Source of the DNA: Oikopleura dioica
Taxonomy: Eukaryota; Chordata; Appendicularia; Copelata; Oikopleuridae
DNA: 64,000 nt
Direction of reading: 5' to 3'
Assembly (NCBI GenBank): GCA_907165135.1
Contig: OU015567.1
Span: forward strand, 16,088,269-16,152,268
Part shown: in pieces, positions 1 through 10,520 of the stretch
Numbering within the stretch: the stretch's first letter is position 1
Layout: each line of letters starts with the position of its first letter
Program-made: the position numbers and the translations under genes
Notes under the pieces: model-generated
The model's input: the letters and a program-made list of their open reading frames with translations, nothing else
What the model was told of the DNA's origin: nothing
Database searches by the model: none

Positions 1-1973
1 AAAAAAAAATCAAGAAAAATTCTGATGCGTTCTCTGACGTTTTTAGATGATTTTCAGGTCATGAAAATCAAAAAAATCAAGAAAAATTCTGATGCGTTTT
101 TGGCGTTTTCAGATGATTTTTGGTCATAAACATCAAACAAAAATCAACAAAAATTCTGATGCGTTTTTGGCGTTTTCAGATGATTTTCAGGTCATGAAAA
201 TAAAGAAAAATCAAGAAAAATTCTGATGCGTTTTTTGGCGTTTTTAGATGAAATTCAGTTCAAAAAAATCATAAAAAAATCAAGAAAAATTCTGATGCGT
301 TTTTTGGCGTTTTCAGATGATTTTCAGGCCATAAAAATCAAAAAAAAAATCAAGGAAAATTCTGATGCGTTTTTTGGCGTTTTTAGATGATTTTCAGAAC
401 ATAAAAATCAAAAAAAAAATCAAGAAAAATTCTGATGCGTTTTTTGGCATTTTCAGATGATTTTCAGGCCATAAAAATAAAAAAAAAAAAATCAAGAAAA
501 ATTCTGATGGGTTCTCTGACGTTTTTAGATGATTTTCAGGTCATAAAAATCAAAAAAAAAAATCAAGAAAAATTCTGATGCGTTTTTTGGCGTTTTCAGA
601 TGATTTTTGGTCATAAACATCAAACAAAAATCAACAAAAATTCAGATGCGTTTTTTGGCGTTTTCAGATGATTTTCAGGTCATGAAAATAAAGAAAAAAT
701 CAAGAAAAATCCTGATGCGTTTTTTGGCGTTTTCAGATAAAATTCAGGTCATAAAAATCAAAAAAAATCAAGAAAAATTCTGATGCGTTTTTTGGCGTTT
801 GAAGATGATTTTCAATTCATAAATTTCAAAAATAATCAAGAAAAATTCTGATGCGTTTTTAGGCGTTTTCAGATGATTTTCAGGTCATAAAAATCAAAAA
901 AAAAAAATCAAGAAAAATTTTGAAGCGTTTTTTGGCGTTTTCAGATGATTTTTAGGTCATAAAAATCAAAGAAAAAAAATCAAGAAAAATTTTGAAGCGT
1001 TTTTTGGCGTTTTCAGATGATTTTCAGGCCATAAAAATCAAAACAAAATCAAGAAAAATTCTGATGCGTTTTTTGGCGTTTTTAGATGATTTTCAGTTCA
1101 TAAAAATCATAAAATAATCAAGAAAAATTCTGATGCGTTTTGAAGCGTTTTCAGATGATTTTCAATGCATAAAAATCAAAAAAAAATATCATGAAATATT
1201 CTGATGCGTTTTTTGTCGTTTTCAGATGATTTTCAGTTCAAAAAAAACATAAAAAAATCAAGAAAAATTCTGATGCGTTTTTTGGCGTTTTCAAGTTATT
1301 TTCTGGTCATAAAAATCATAAAAAAATCAAGAATAATTCTGATGCGTTTTTTGGCGTTTTCAGATGATTTTCAGTTCATTAAAACGCAAAAAAAAATTCT
1401 GATGCGTTTTTGGCGTTTTCAGATGATTTTCAGGCCATAAAAATCAAAAAAATCAAGGAAAATTCTGATGCGTTTTTTGGCGTTTTCAGATGATTTTCAG
1501 AACATAAAAATCAAAAAAAAAAATCAAGAAAAATTCTGATTCGTTTTTTGGCGTTTTCAGATGATTTTAAGGCCATAAAAATCAAAAAAAAAATCAAGGA
1601 AAATTCTGATGCGTTTTTTGGCGTTTTCAGATGATTTTCAGAACATAAAAATCAAAAAAAAAATCAAGAAAAATTCTGATGCGTTTTTTGGCGTTTTCAG
1701 ATGATTTTCAGGCCATAAAAATCAAAAAAAAATCAAGAAAAATTCTGATGCGTTCTCTGACGTTTTCAGATGATTTTCAGGTCATAAAAATCAAAAAAAA
1801 AAAACAAGAAAAATTCTGATGCGTTTTTTGGCGTTTTTAGATGAAATTCAGGTCATAAAAATCAAAAAAATCAAGAAAAATTCTGATGCGTTTTTTGGCG
1901 TTTTAAGATGATTTTCAATTCATAAATTTCAAAAAAAATCAAGAAAAATTCTGATGCGTTTTTAGGCGTTTTC
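1..1973 (+). repeat. AT-rich satellite array, about 69-bp monomer, forward orientation
   Basis: About 28 tandem copies of a 68-70 bp unit. Landmarks are gcgttttttggcgttttcag, then atgattttcaggtcat, an A-rich tract and a closing attctgat. Variants of the central tetramer (ggtcat, ggccat, agaacat, gttcat, atgcat) and of the A-rich tract recur in the same order in the other arrays, so the array has higher-order structure. No gene is visible. Short open frames appear because the monomer is close to 23 codons. The array is interrupted at 1973 by element E1. Confidence 0.95.
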
Positions 1974-2517
1974 TGATATCCTTAGGGAACAACGCCTCAA
2001 GCCAAATAAAAAATTTTTATTTCACGGCCAAATATTTACGCCAATTCGGTTCTACGTTAGTTTAAATTTGTCTTGTCAGCTTGGTATCACCAAATTGATC
2101 AGACATATTTGCAAAAATCATTTCACGATATTCTACTTAAAATGAAAAGATGGTCAGTTTTAACGAGCCAGATTGACCCAAAATTGTCTTATCATCATGT
2201 CATCTCCTTACGATCTATACGTTCTATCATTGGAATGCTCATATGCTCTCATCATAATACTTTTCTAGTGCAATCTGATGTCAATTCATCCAAAAATATG
2301 CTATTTGCAAAACTGCATGTTTAATCTATTTATCGATATTTCTTATCATTGCTTTGCGATTTTTAAAGTTCGATTATTGACAGTGCATACGATTCAACTT
2401 CTACAACAAGAAAGTCGTCAACATCTTCTTCAACAACAACTACTCCAAGGAGCCGATAAACCGTCGTATCATCTCGGTGCCGTGGGGTCGGACAAACTCT
2501 ATGTCAGGGCGTCCGCT

Positions 2518-2587
2518 TGTCGCAAATTAGCTCATCCGTAAGAGAAGATACGGTGCGAACCGCGACAGTAACTTCCCCCCGGGTATG
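2518..2587 (+). other. LTR nested double hairpin (E1 version)
   Basis: Outer arms TGTCGC (2518-2523) and GCGACA (2562-2567) are complementary. Inside them CCGTA (2536-2540) pairs with TACGG (2549-2553). A GTAACT-type tail with a C-rich run follows. E2, E3 and E4 LTRs have a similar arrangement with different stem sequences and a tail GTAAGT or GTAACT then GCTCCTAGGTAGG (E4 lacks one base). Pairing kept while sequence changes suggests a conserved RNA or DNA structure. The E1/E6 match to the other three is by layout only. Copies: 9338-9405 (E1 3' LTR) and 47586-47650 (E6). Confidence 0.55.
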
Positions 2588-2732
2588 TTCCTTGGAATTT
2601 GCTTCTTCTGTGATTTCAATTTTGATAAATTCATTTTATAAAATCCTGACCAAATTTTATTCAATTTATTTGTTAAAATTTTGTATATATTCTTTTTACT
2701 TTTCTCATCCTTTTTTTATTTCAACCATAATT

Positions 2733-2778
2733 AACAGTCACTTCTACGGTCACATAGTGAGAAGTTTAAGTGGCTGTT
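2733..2778 (+). other. LTR hairpin with invariant CACATAGTG loop (E1 version)
   Basis: AACAGTCA pairs with TGGCTGTT (one G-U) and ACTTCT pairs with AGAAGT, leaving an apical segment GGTCACATAGTG. All four LTR subfamilies show GGYCACATAGTGRGAA between inverted repeats whose sequences differ. E1 copy 2: 9554-9599. E6 copies: 47393-47438 and 54301-54346, where the stem base is AACAGCCAC with GTGACTGTT. This is a strong covariation-type signal. Its function is unknown. Packaging, dimerisation or translation control are possibilities. Confidence 0.65.
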
Positions 2779-3180
2779 ATTATTTTCTGCTTTTTATTTT
2801 GAAAAAATTAATTTGCGTTTTATCTCGTCACGCGCGGCGCCGGCTCCCGAAACCTTTGAAAATAACTTGCTTGGCAAGTTCGATCAGCTCGTCTTCCGAA
2901 AAGAAATCGATCCGAAAGGATTTCCCGCAAGAAAAACCGCTAAAGAAAGCCACGGGCTCTCTTCCTTGTTTTCAAAAGAAAAATTGTTTTTCAAAAACAA
3001 CCGCTTGTTCAAAAACACTGATCAAATCTCGCTGCTATTTAACCCCGCGTCGCGCCTTTTTCAGTCATTCAAATCACAAATAAAACCACGCAAATTTAAA
3101 ATTTGATTCTCGTTATTTTGGCTTGGCATTCTAGAGTTAGAGATCGAGCAAAATTCTTGCAGGACAGCCGCTTCCGTATC

Positions 3181-4290
3181 ATGGTGACCCCAACTCCTGA
3201 AGAGGTACTGTACAAGAGTCATGCGCTTTTTTCGGTTTCCCCAAATCAGATGATTAGATTAGGAATGAGAAATTTCGAATTCAATTTGATTAATTCTACA
3301 ATTAAAGACAAATTACAGCGTGCAAAATGGATTTTTGAAAAATCTCTGGCGGAAAATAAACCCGAAAACAAAGAGGACCTCGAGGCTCAATTTTCGCGCC
3401 TTTCAAGCTCTTTTGTTTATAATTCATGCGAGCCGGAATTTCTTAGGGAATACGGGGAAGATCTTTATGGATTTGAATCAGCTGAGGAAAAATTGTCTTT
3501 TTTGACGTCTGTTTTTGGCGACGAATCGCCCGAGGAAAAGATCCTTCGAAACAAAGAAAAAATGGAAAATCTCACCCGAAAGAGCGAGAACAATGAAAAA
3601 TTCGAGATATTTTTGTCACGTGTTAAAACTGTCGCGGAGAAAATTACGCAGAAACCGGACGCGAGAGAATACATTATCGACGCGCAATTTAGAAAATCGC
3701 TCACGCCTGAACTGCAGAATTTTCTTCGCGATCAGTGTATGCTTGAAAAAACACCCGAGGAAATATCCAAATTTCTTGACAAAAGAAAACGAAATGAGAC
3801 TATCCCCAAAATTGCCCAAATCGAAATTGACGCGAAACTTGGCTCGTTTTTCCAGTCGACTTCCGACTTAATTTCAAAATCGACAATGTCCTTTGAGGAT
3901 CAAATTTCTCAATTGAAAATTGAACAGAAAAAATCAGAAGAGGCGGCGGAAAAACGGGCGAGTGCGCTTCATGATCAAATTGAAAAACTAACGGCAACAA
4001 TTGCAAAATTAGAAGTTGATCGCCGCAACGATCAGAGTTTGACGCGTCAAAATAACCAGCAACGGAATTTTCAAAGTCGAAATTTGGGCGCGCCAAACCC
4101 GGATCGGCCAAGGCCTCGACGATTTTGTGGATTTTGTAACACAGACACTCATTTTAGATCGCATTGCCCCTTTATTACCTGTCATTTTTGTCAGAAAAAA
4201 GGCCACATGAAAACAGCTTGCCCCGATAATCCCGATAGAATTTACAGAGCTGCTCGGGTCGAGGGAGAAGAAACTTCAAAAAACGAGTAA
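3181..4290 (+). CDS. gag: E1 Gag, nucleocapsid-type polyprotein (369 aa)
   Basis: Gag should assemble the particle and package element RNA in the cytoplasm. The open frame runs from the ATG spanning the LTR/PBS border. The N-terminal and central part is helix-rich and capsid-like. A predicted coiled-coil stretch (about residues 235-285) precedes a basic, Asn/Gln-rich linker. Two CCHC knuckles follow near residues 319-352: C-x2-C-x4-H-x4-C starting CGFC, then one starting CHFC. The frame is also open 26 codons upstream, to an ATG at 3103 inside the LTR. I prefer 3181 because all four subfamilies have an ATG exactly at the LTR end. It ends in a slippery heptamer. E6 Gag is nearly identical. Confidence 0.9.
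   Translation: MVTPTPEEVLYKSHALFSVSPNQMIRLGMRNFEFNLINSTIKDKLQRAKWIFEKSLAENKPENKEDLEAQFSRLSSSFVYNSCEPEFLREYGEDLYGFESAEEKLSFLTSVFGDESPEEKILRNKEKMENLTRKSENNEKFEIFLSRVKTVAEKITQKPDAREYIIDAQFRKSLTPELQNFLRDQCMLEKTPEEISKFLDKRKRNETIPKIAQIEIDAKLGSFFQSTSDLISKSTMSFEDQISQLKIEQKKSEEAAEKRASALHDQIEKLTATIAKLEVDRRNDQSLTRQNNQQRNFQSRNLGAPNPDRPRPRRFCGFCNTDTHFRSHCPFITCHFCQKKGHMKTACPDNPDRIYRAARVEGEETSKNE
3182..3199 (+). promoter_or_regulatory. Presumed primer-binding site of E1
   Basis: Begins TGG directly after the LTR terminal CA, as expected for complementarity to a tRNA 3' CCA end. I could not assign a tRNA. The same bases encode the start of Gag, because the gag ATG is formed by the last LTR base and the first two bases here. 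The sequence downstream of TGG differs among E1, E2, E3 and E4, so either different tRNAs are used or only a short stretch pairs. Confidence 0.55.
4278..4284 (+). promoter_or_regulatory. -1 ribosomal frameshift site A_AAA_AAC (gag to pol, E1)
   Basis: In the gag frame the codons read tcA AAA AAC GAG TAA, the textbook X_XXY_YYZ heptamer just before the stop. The pol frame is -1 relative to gag and is open from here. The heptamer is conserved at the end of gag in E2, E3, E4, E5 and E6. Confidence 0.85.
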
Positions 4291-7200
4291 ATGGAACTGA
4301 AAGCCCTGGTCAGGCACCAGTTCCAAGGACTTGTTCAATTTTTCGCATTGGATTACAATATTTTGTAGAAATGACAGTTTTTTCAAAAAAAATAAAAATG
4401 CTCGTCGATTCTGGCTCCCAACTTAACCTTTTGCCCAAATCATTTATTCCCGATAATGTTAAAATTCAAGCCCCTGATATTTTTGCTAAAAATTACGGTG
4501 GAGGAAGTATTGAAATTCTTGGTTTTGTCGAATGTGATTTTCATGTTAAAACGGAAAAATGGGGTAAATCGCGATTTTATATTGTAAATGACAATTGTCA
4601 GGCAATTCTCGGTTCGGAAGCACTTAAATCTAATGAAATTATTATCAATCTTCATCGAAATCGTCTAGTTAAATCTGGTCCTATAGAGCGAATGGCGAAT
4701 TTATGTAATAATGCATCAAAAAGCCCAACAGTTAATAACATTGAGCAAGACAGTTTTTATGCCGTTTCTGAGCAAACTTACACATTTCGAGGCAAAAGTG
4801 AGCAAATTATCGATTTAAAAATTCCTCATTTGAACAGATCAATGAATCTTTTTTTAGAAGAAAGCCAGCTTAAAAATTCGAAGCTAGAGTTAATAGAATC
4901 ATTCCAGAGAGTTGATCCCGAGAATCCATTCTTTCGTATTCTTGTTATAAATCCCCTGAATTCTACAGTTAAAATTCCTGCTGGCACGGCCTTTGCAAAA
5001 CTAGCGGAAATAGCTGAGATCGCCCAAATCAAGCCCTCAAAAAAAGATCTTAATTTTCTTCTTTCGCGGTTAAAAATAGGCAATATATCGAAAAAGAATA
5101 AGCCGGTACTTTTTGGTCTTCTTGCTATATACACCCATTTATTTCAAGACGAGGACGACAATTTGCCTGTTTCGAACCTTGAAAAATTTTCGATTGAACT
5201 AGAGACTGATCGCCCGATTTGTAGCAATATGTACAGAACGCCATATGCCTTGCGGGGAATAATGACCGGTACTACTACCTCCTACCTTGGGCAAGACATG
5301 ATAATGCGAATTAATTCACCCTATAATAGCCCCGCGTTACTCGTAAGGAAAAAGAATGGTACATTCAGATTATGTATTGATTACAGGAAATTAAATTCGT
5401 TTACGCTCCAGCAGCATCATCCGTTGCAACAAATTGAAGACGTTTTAGGGTATTTAGAAAATAGCATTATTTTTTCTTGTGTTGATTTGCGAAAAGGATT
5501 TCATCAGTGCCTCGTAGATGAGAAATCGCGAGAAAAACTAGCTTTTTCGACTGAAGACGGACAATTTACTTGGAAAAGGCTTCCAATGGGTCTCAAAAAT
5601 GCCCCTATTCATTTCGCAAAATGCATGGATGTTATTTTACGAGACACGCCGAAAACTCAAATTTGCGCTTATCTTGACGATTTAGTGGTCCATTCAAGAA
5701 CGGAAGAAGAACATTTAGCCAATTTACGTAAATTATTTCAAATTTTAGACCAAAATAATTTACGGATTAACATCGACAAAGCGAGTTTTTTTGAGCGAAA
5801 AGCATGCATTTTGGGTTTTGAAATTTTTGAAGGGAGAATACGGCCATCACAGGACAAGATCGAAGCGGTTAAAAATCTGTCTATTCCGAGAAACCGTGAG
5901 GAGGCACAATCACTTTTCGGACTTCTTTCGCAGCACAGAAAATTTATTAAAAATTTTGCACCCCTGGGAGTAGAAATTTCAAAAACGTACAGAGGGTCAT
6001 TTTGTTGGACAAAAGAGGCGACGATTTCACTCGAAAAGCTCAAAAGTATCATCTGCCATAACGCTCTTGAGCTCAAAATCCCCCCACTAAATGACGGTGT
6101 TTTCGTACTCGAGACAGACGCATCTAATCATAGTTTTGGTGGAGTTCTTTATCTTTGCGCGGAGCGAAATAAAAATCACCATCATTCTCATAATTGCCTA
6201 CAACCGATAGCTTACCACTCGCTTAATTTTACGCCGGCACAACAGAAATACGGGACATTGGAAAAAGAACTTTATAGTGGGAAGACATGTATGGAACGAT
6301 GGAGGGCTTATCTTGCTTATGTCGATTTTCTTTGGATTACTGATAACTCTTGTGTTAAATACGCTCAATCCTTCAAGACAAATAATTTAAAAATTCAAAG
6401 ATGGCTTACGGAGCTTCAGGGCTTTTCATTTCGAATTGAACAGAGGAAAACTCATCAAATGAAAATAAGTGATTGCCTTAGTCGTAATACATTAAATTGT
6501 TCGATCAATCAAATAAAATTTACCCCTGAATCATTCGTAGAGTTTCAAAAATCTGACCCAGTATTATCACAAGTTAGACGTTTCGTTAGTATTGATAGAT
6601 GGCCAAATAACCCACCAAGCGAGCTTTACCCATTCCTTTTACGTAGACCTGACCTTGAAATCCTTGGGTCTGGTGAGCTAGCTATAAATTCTCCAGCCTA
6701 TCAAAAAAGATTTTGCGTCCCCGAGGCATTGACAGAGACAATTTGCAGCGAATATCATGATCACTCTCATTTCGGAGTCGATATTACAACCGAAAAAATT
6801 TCTAGAAAGTATTTTTGGCCGGGATTAAAAAATACAGTCGCGAGCTTTCTAAAATCATGTCACAAATGTCAAATTTCAAAACCAAATCTACAGCCTAACA
6901 AACCTCCTTTAGGCAAATCTGAAACACCAAGCAGCCCTTTTGAAAGTTTGTACTTTGATTTAATTGGCCCACTTCAAGAAACTGATTTTGGTCATAAATA
7001 TATAATGGTGGTTATTGACGGTTTTAGCAAAAAAAGTTTACGCGGAGCCCCTATCGTGCAAAAAATCGGATTATTTACTGCAAAAATTCCGGAGCGTATT
7101 ATTTAGAAATCCAAAATTTCCAAAATATATGGTTTTAGATAACGCGAAGGAACACGTTCTGATTGAAAAATTTTTGAAAGAAAATAAAATTGGTGTACAT

Positions 7201-8746
7201 TATATTCCCCCGCGTCATCCCCAATCTAACGGGCAAGTTGAAAACGTCAATAGAACCATAAAAGCCAGGCTCAGGGCTCGTTCAAATTGGGTGAATTGGG
7301 ATATTTTTCTGTTTGAAATTGTTCACGAAATAAACAGTAGTTTACACACAGTACTCGGAACAACCCCATTTTGTGTAGAAACTGGTATAAAAAGCAGTCA
7401 TCATTTTCAAGACCCTTATTGGCGAACATACGGAGATAAAATCGACGTAGACTTTGAGAAAATTCGTGCGAAAATTGAACAAGAAAAGCAAAAAAAGAAT
7501 GACCAAATTTGAAAATCCCCGTTTCAAAGAATACAATTTAGGCGATAAAGTTCTTATTAAAAATTTCCGCGAAAAATTTCCTCCGTTTTTAGGTCCTTAT
7601 GAAGTGACGTTTAAATCCCCGAGTGGTCTGTGGTACGCTGTTAAAAATGATAAGGACGAATTTAGGCGACATGCGGAACATATGAAAAGTTATTCTCAGC
7701 GAAATTCAATTTTAGAGACGAATAATGATGTTGAAAAATACTCCAAGATTGTGACAAAGCCACAAGAGAACGATCTCGAGTTTTTTGAATTTTTTTCCGA
7801 AAACTGTCTTTTTTCGAAGGATTCCCTCGGCCGGTTTGCTGAAAATTCCCCCACAGAAAAAGAATCGGAAAAAGCGCATGAACCTTTCTCCTCCGAAAGG
7901 TCAGATCAGTCTTTACAATCGGAACCTTATCGGGAGCGGTCTAGTTCTTCTTCAGAACCAGAAAATTTTTCATCCTCATCGACTCTTTTGATAGAAATGC
8001 CAGTACCGAATATAAATGGTAATCAAGAACGTGATTTGAATCAAGTAGGAAATGGATCAGACATTGTGCTTGATTCCGAGAAATCAAGTTCTGATTCTGA
8101 GCTCTCTGTTAATTTGACATCGTACGATAAATTGCCCGAAATTGATCCGCTAGTTGCTTTAAAACGTAGAAGGGAAAGATCTGATGATTCCGTTGTCGAG
8201 CGTAAAATTGCTAAATTTACAGTTGAAAATAATTTGGAAAACATGTCAATTTTAATTAAAATGGAAAATCATGATCTTGACTTTTTCGAACATCTTAATG
8301 ATAAATGGAAAAATACAGACGACATAGAGGAGACCTATGTTGAAAATGGTATATTTATCAAACTGAACGAATTAACAAGAGACTCTCTTTTATTCATTCT
8401 TTTTAAAATGAATCAGGAATTTGATCTTGAGGAATCAAGGGCAAAACTTCAGATAAAAGTGAAGGAAACTATTCGTAGAGAATATCCGAATTGGCGTAAA
8501 TCGAGAAACGAACAACTCCTTTTTTTTGCGGTCTTTAGAGTGCAAAAAGAGCGAACGTTGTACGAACTAACTGTCCCCGAGCTAAAAACTGTATGCGCAT
8601 TTTATGATTTACCCTGTAAATTTCGAAACTGCTCAAAAACAATTTTACAGGCATCTATCGAAACAGAACTGCTTAAAAAATTTCCAAATCATCCAATGCG
8701 TAAAAATGTTCTTGTTTTTCTTCCGGACTTTGAAACTGAAATATAA
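4284..8746 (+). pseudogene. pol: E1 Pol (PR-RT-RNaseH-IN plus C-terminal extension), two frame breaks
   Basis: A polyprotein that would process Gag-Pol, copy the RNA and integrate the cDNA. The protease motif DSGS lies near 4400. RT has YLDD at 5670-5681 (the sister families have YMDD). RNase H acidic residues follow, with a Cys/His insertion near 6150-6200. Integrase has an HHCC zinc domain and a catalytic D..D-x33-E. A GPY/F module near 7590 precedes an acidic Ser/Glu-rich linker, SYDKL with a KRRRER basic cluster, and two tandem SAP-like modules ending at the stop. The start is by -1 frameshift. Pol-frame homology to E2-E7 begins before the ATG at 4371. Two breaks are visible: seven A at 7029-7035 and seven A at 7490-7496, where E6 has six each. 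They may be sequencing errors. Confidence 0.88.
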
Positions 8747-8796
8747 AAAAAGATGGGCGATAAAGATGCTCGTTTGGGACCCATGGAAGGTCACAG
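8747..8796 (+). promoter_or_regulatory. Pre-3'-LTR segment of E1 (plus-strand primer region)
   Basis: Follows the pol stop directly and abuts the LTR. A purine-rich stretch (aaaaaagatgggcgataaag) lies about 30-50 bases upstream of the LTR. The LTR-proximal part is GGGACCCATGGAAGGTCACAG-like, not a plain polypurine tract. In the other subfamilies this position holds a short ACCC..GGGT hairpin and TCATAC. Plus-strand priming here is therefore inferred only from position. Confidence 0.5.
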
Positions 8797-10002
8797 TGAT
8801 ATCCTTAGGGAACAACGCCTCAAGCCAAATAAAAATTTTTATTTCACGGCCAAATATTTACGCCAATTCGGTTCTACGTTAGTTTAAATTTGTCTTGTCA
8901 GCTTGGTATCACCAAATTGATCAGACATATTTGCAAAAATCATTTCACGATATTCTACTTAAAATGAAAAGATGGTCAGTTTTAACGAGCCAGATTGACC
9001 CAAAATTGTCTTATCATCATGTCATCTCCTTACGATCTATACGTTCTATCATTGGAATGCTCATATGCTCTCATCATAATACTTTTCTAGTGCAATCTGA
9101 TGTCAATTCATCCAAAAATATGCTATTTGCAAAACTGCATGTTTAATCTATTTATCGATATTTCTTATCATTGCTTTGCGATTTTTAAAGTTCGATTATT
9201 GACAGTGCATACGATTCAACTTCTACAACAAGAAAGTCGTCAACATCTTCTTCAACAACAACTACTCCAAGGAGCCGATAAACCGTCGTATCATCTCGGT
9301 GCCGTGGGGTCGGACAAACTCTATGTCAGGGCGTCCGCTTGTCGCAAATTAGCTCATCCGTAAGAGAAGATACGGTGCGAACCGCGACAGTAACTTCCCC
9401 CGGGTATGTTCCTTGGAATTTGCTTCTTCTGTGATTTCAATTTTGATAAATTCATTTTATAAAATCCTGACCAAATTTTATTCAATTTATTTGTTAAAAT
9501 TTTGTATATATTCTTTTTACTTTTCTCATCCTTTTTTTATTTCAACCATAATTAACAGTCACTTCTACGGTCACATAGTGAGAAGTTTAAGTGGCTGTTA
9601 TTATTTTCTGCTTTTTATTTTGAAAAAATTAATTTGCGTTTTATCTCGTCACGCGCGGCGCCGGCTCCCGAAACCTTTGAAAATAACTTGCTTGGCAAGT
9701 TCGATCAGCTCGTCTTCCGAAAAGAAATCGATCCGAAAGGATTTCCCGCAAGAAAAACCGCTAAAGAAAGCCACGGGCTCTCTTCCTTGTTTTCAAAAGA
9801 AAAATTGTTTTTCAAAAACAACCGCTTGTTCAAAAACACTGATCAAATCTCGCTGCTATTTAACCCCGCGTCGCGCCTTTTTCAGTCATTCAAATCACAA
9901 ATAAAACCACGCAAATTTAAAATTTGATTCTCGTTATTTTGGCTTGGCATTCTAGAGTTAGAGATCGAGCAAAATTCTTGCAGGACAGCCGCTTCCGTAT
10001 CA
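8797..10002 (+). repeat. E1 3' LTR (1206 bp)
   Basis: Matches the 5' LTR apart from one fewer A near 8830 and one fewer C near 9400. It ends at TATCA, followed by the TTTTC duplication and the resumed satellite. Confidence 0.93.
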
Positions 10003-10096
10003 TTTTCAGATGATTTTCAGGTCATAAAAATCAAAGAAAAAAATCAAGAAAAATTTTGAAGCGTTTTTTGGCGTTTTCAGATGATTTTTAGGTCAT
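10003..10096 (+). repeat. Short satellite remnant between E1 and E2a
   Basis: A little over one forward monomer, beginning with the E1 target duplication and ending ggtcat directly against the E2a LTR. No other sequence is present. Confidence 0.9.
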
Positions 10097-10520
10097 TGAT
10101 ACGAATAGAGGAAAGAACACAAGAAAAAAATGAAAAATTGAATATCCTAGTCACATAAATATTTTCGCCAATTAGGTTGATTAGGCATGAATTTCACAGA
10201 TATAATTTCCGACGATTTTCGGAGCCAAATCTCGGATGCTTGCATGAATTCATAAATCTCTATCTTTCCCTCATAACGTACGCGTTATTTCACAATTCAA
10301 AGGCACATTAGCCACCCGTTTCGGCGGTTCTTTATTTAAACTCTTTCTAGTGCTCACTACTTCTTTTGTTTAATTTATTAACTGGTTATTATTATTGATG
10401 AATCAAGCTGACTCTTCTATGTCTTCAAAACGATGATGGCAATTCTTCTTGACGATAAAAATCAATTGGCTTTTTACTACTTCGACGGAGCTGTTGCATG
10501 AATTTCATCCTCTAGCTGAG

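Larger units (their letters stand above)
1974..3181 (+). repeat. E1 5' LTR (1208 bp)
   Basis: Starts TGATATCC and ends CCGTATCA, giving a terminal TGATA/TATCA inverted repeat. A CGCCAATTCGGTT block near the start is shared with the other subfamilies and contains a CCAAT-box-like core. It contains the two hairpin structures annotated separately. The CArG boxes of E2-E4 are absent. Short ATG frames within it (for example 2073-2324 and 2517-3083) are not supported as genes. It lacks about 90 bp present in the E6 LTRs. Confidence 0.93.
1974..10002 (+). mobile_element. E1: full-length Ty3/gypsy-type LTR retrotransposon
   Basis: An 8.03-kb element with two LTRs, gag and pol. Its target-site duplication is TTTTC (1969-1973 and 10003-10007), and the flanking monomer can be read across the insertion, so this is a clean integration into the satellite. 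The LTRs differ by two 1-bp homopolymer indels that I could see, which implies a young insertion. It belongs to the same subfamily as E6. Pol carries two 1-nt A insertions relative to E6, so the copy as written would not make full-length Pol. Confidence 0.95.

Noticed and set aside
1204-1440. Open frames inside satellite arrays with a repeated peptide containing RKILMRFLAFSDDF
   Set aside because: They arise because the monomer is close to 69 bp (23 codons). Frames break whenever the A-run length changes, there is no start context, and the same occurs on every array.
1-1973. CRISPR-like array
   Set aside because: Repeats are continuous with no unique spacers, and the surrounding elements are eukaryotic retrotransposons.
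1-1973. Hammerhead ribozyme in the satellite, suggested by ctgatg in each monomer
   Set aside because: The core CTGATGA, a stem II and a GAAA with a cleavable strand are not present together.
2073-3106. Open frames of 80-190 codons inside LTRs (also 9413-9904, 22404-22634, 47076-47355, 53985-54313)
   Set aside because: They are copied because LTRs are duplicated, have no family similarity that I recognise, and overlap the structured regions of the LTR.
3103-3181. 26-codon N-terminal extension of E1 Gag from an ATG in the LTR
   Set aside because: Present only in the E1/E6 subfamily. The ATG at the LTR end is conserved in all subfamilies. Not excluded, but less likely.
5670-5681. YLDD in place of YMDD in E1/E6 reverse transcriptase as a defect
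   Set aside because: YLDD is a common active variant in Ty3/gypsy reverse transcriptases, and both copies share it.
8747-8796. An env-like third gene between pol and the 3' LTR
   Set aside because: Only about 50-60 bases separate the pol stop from the LTR in every copy. The extra coding sequence is fused to pol and shows no signal peptide or membrane segment.
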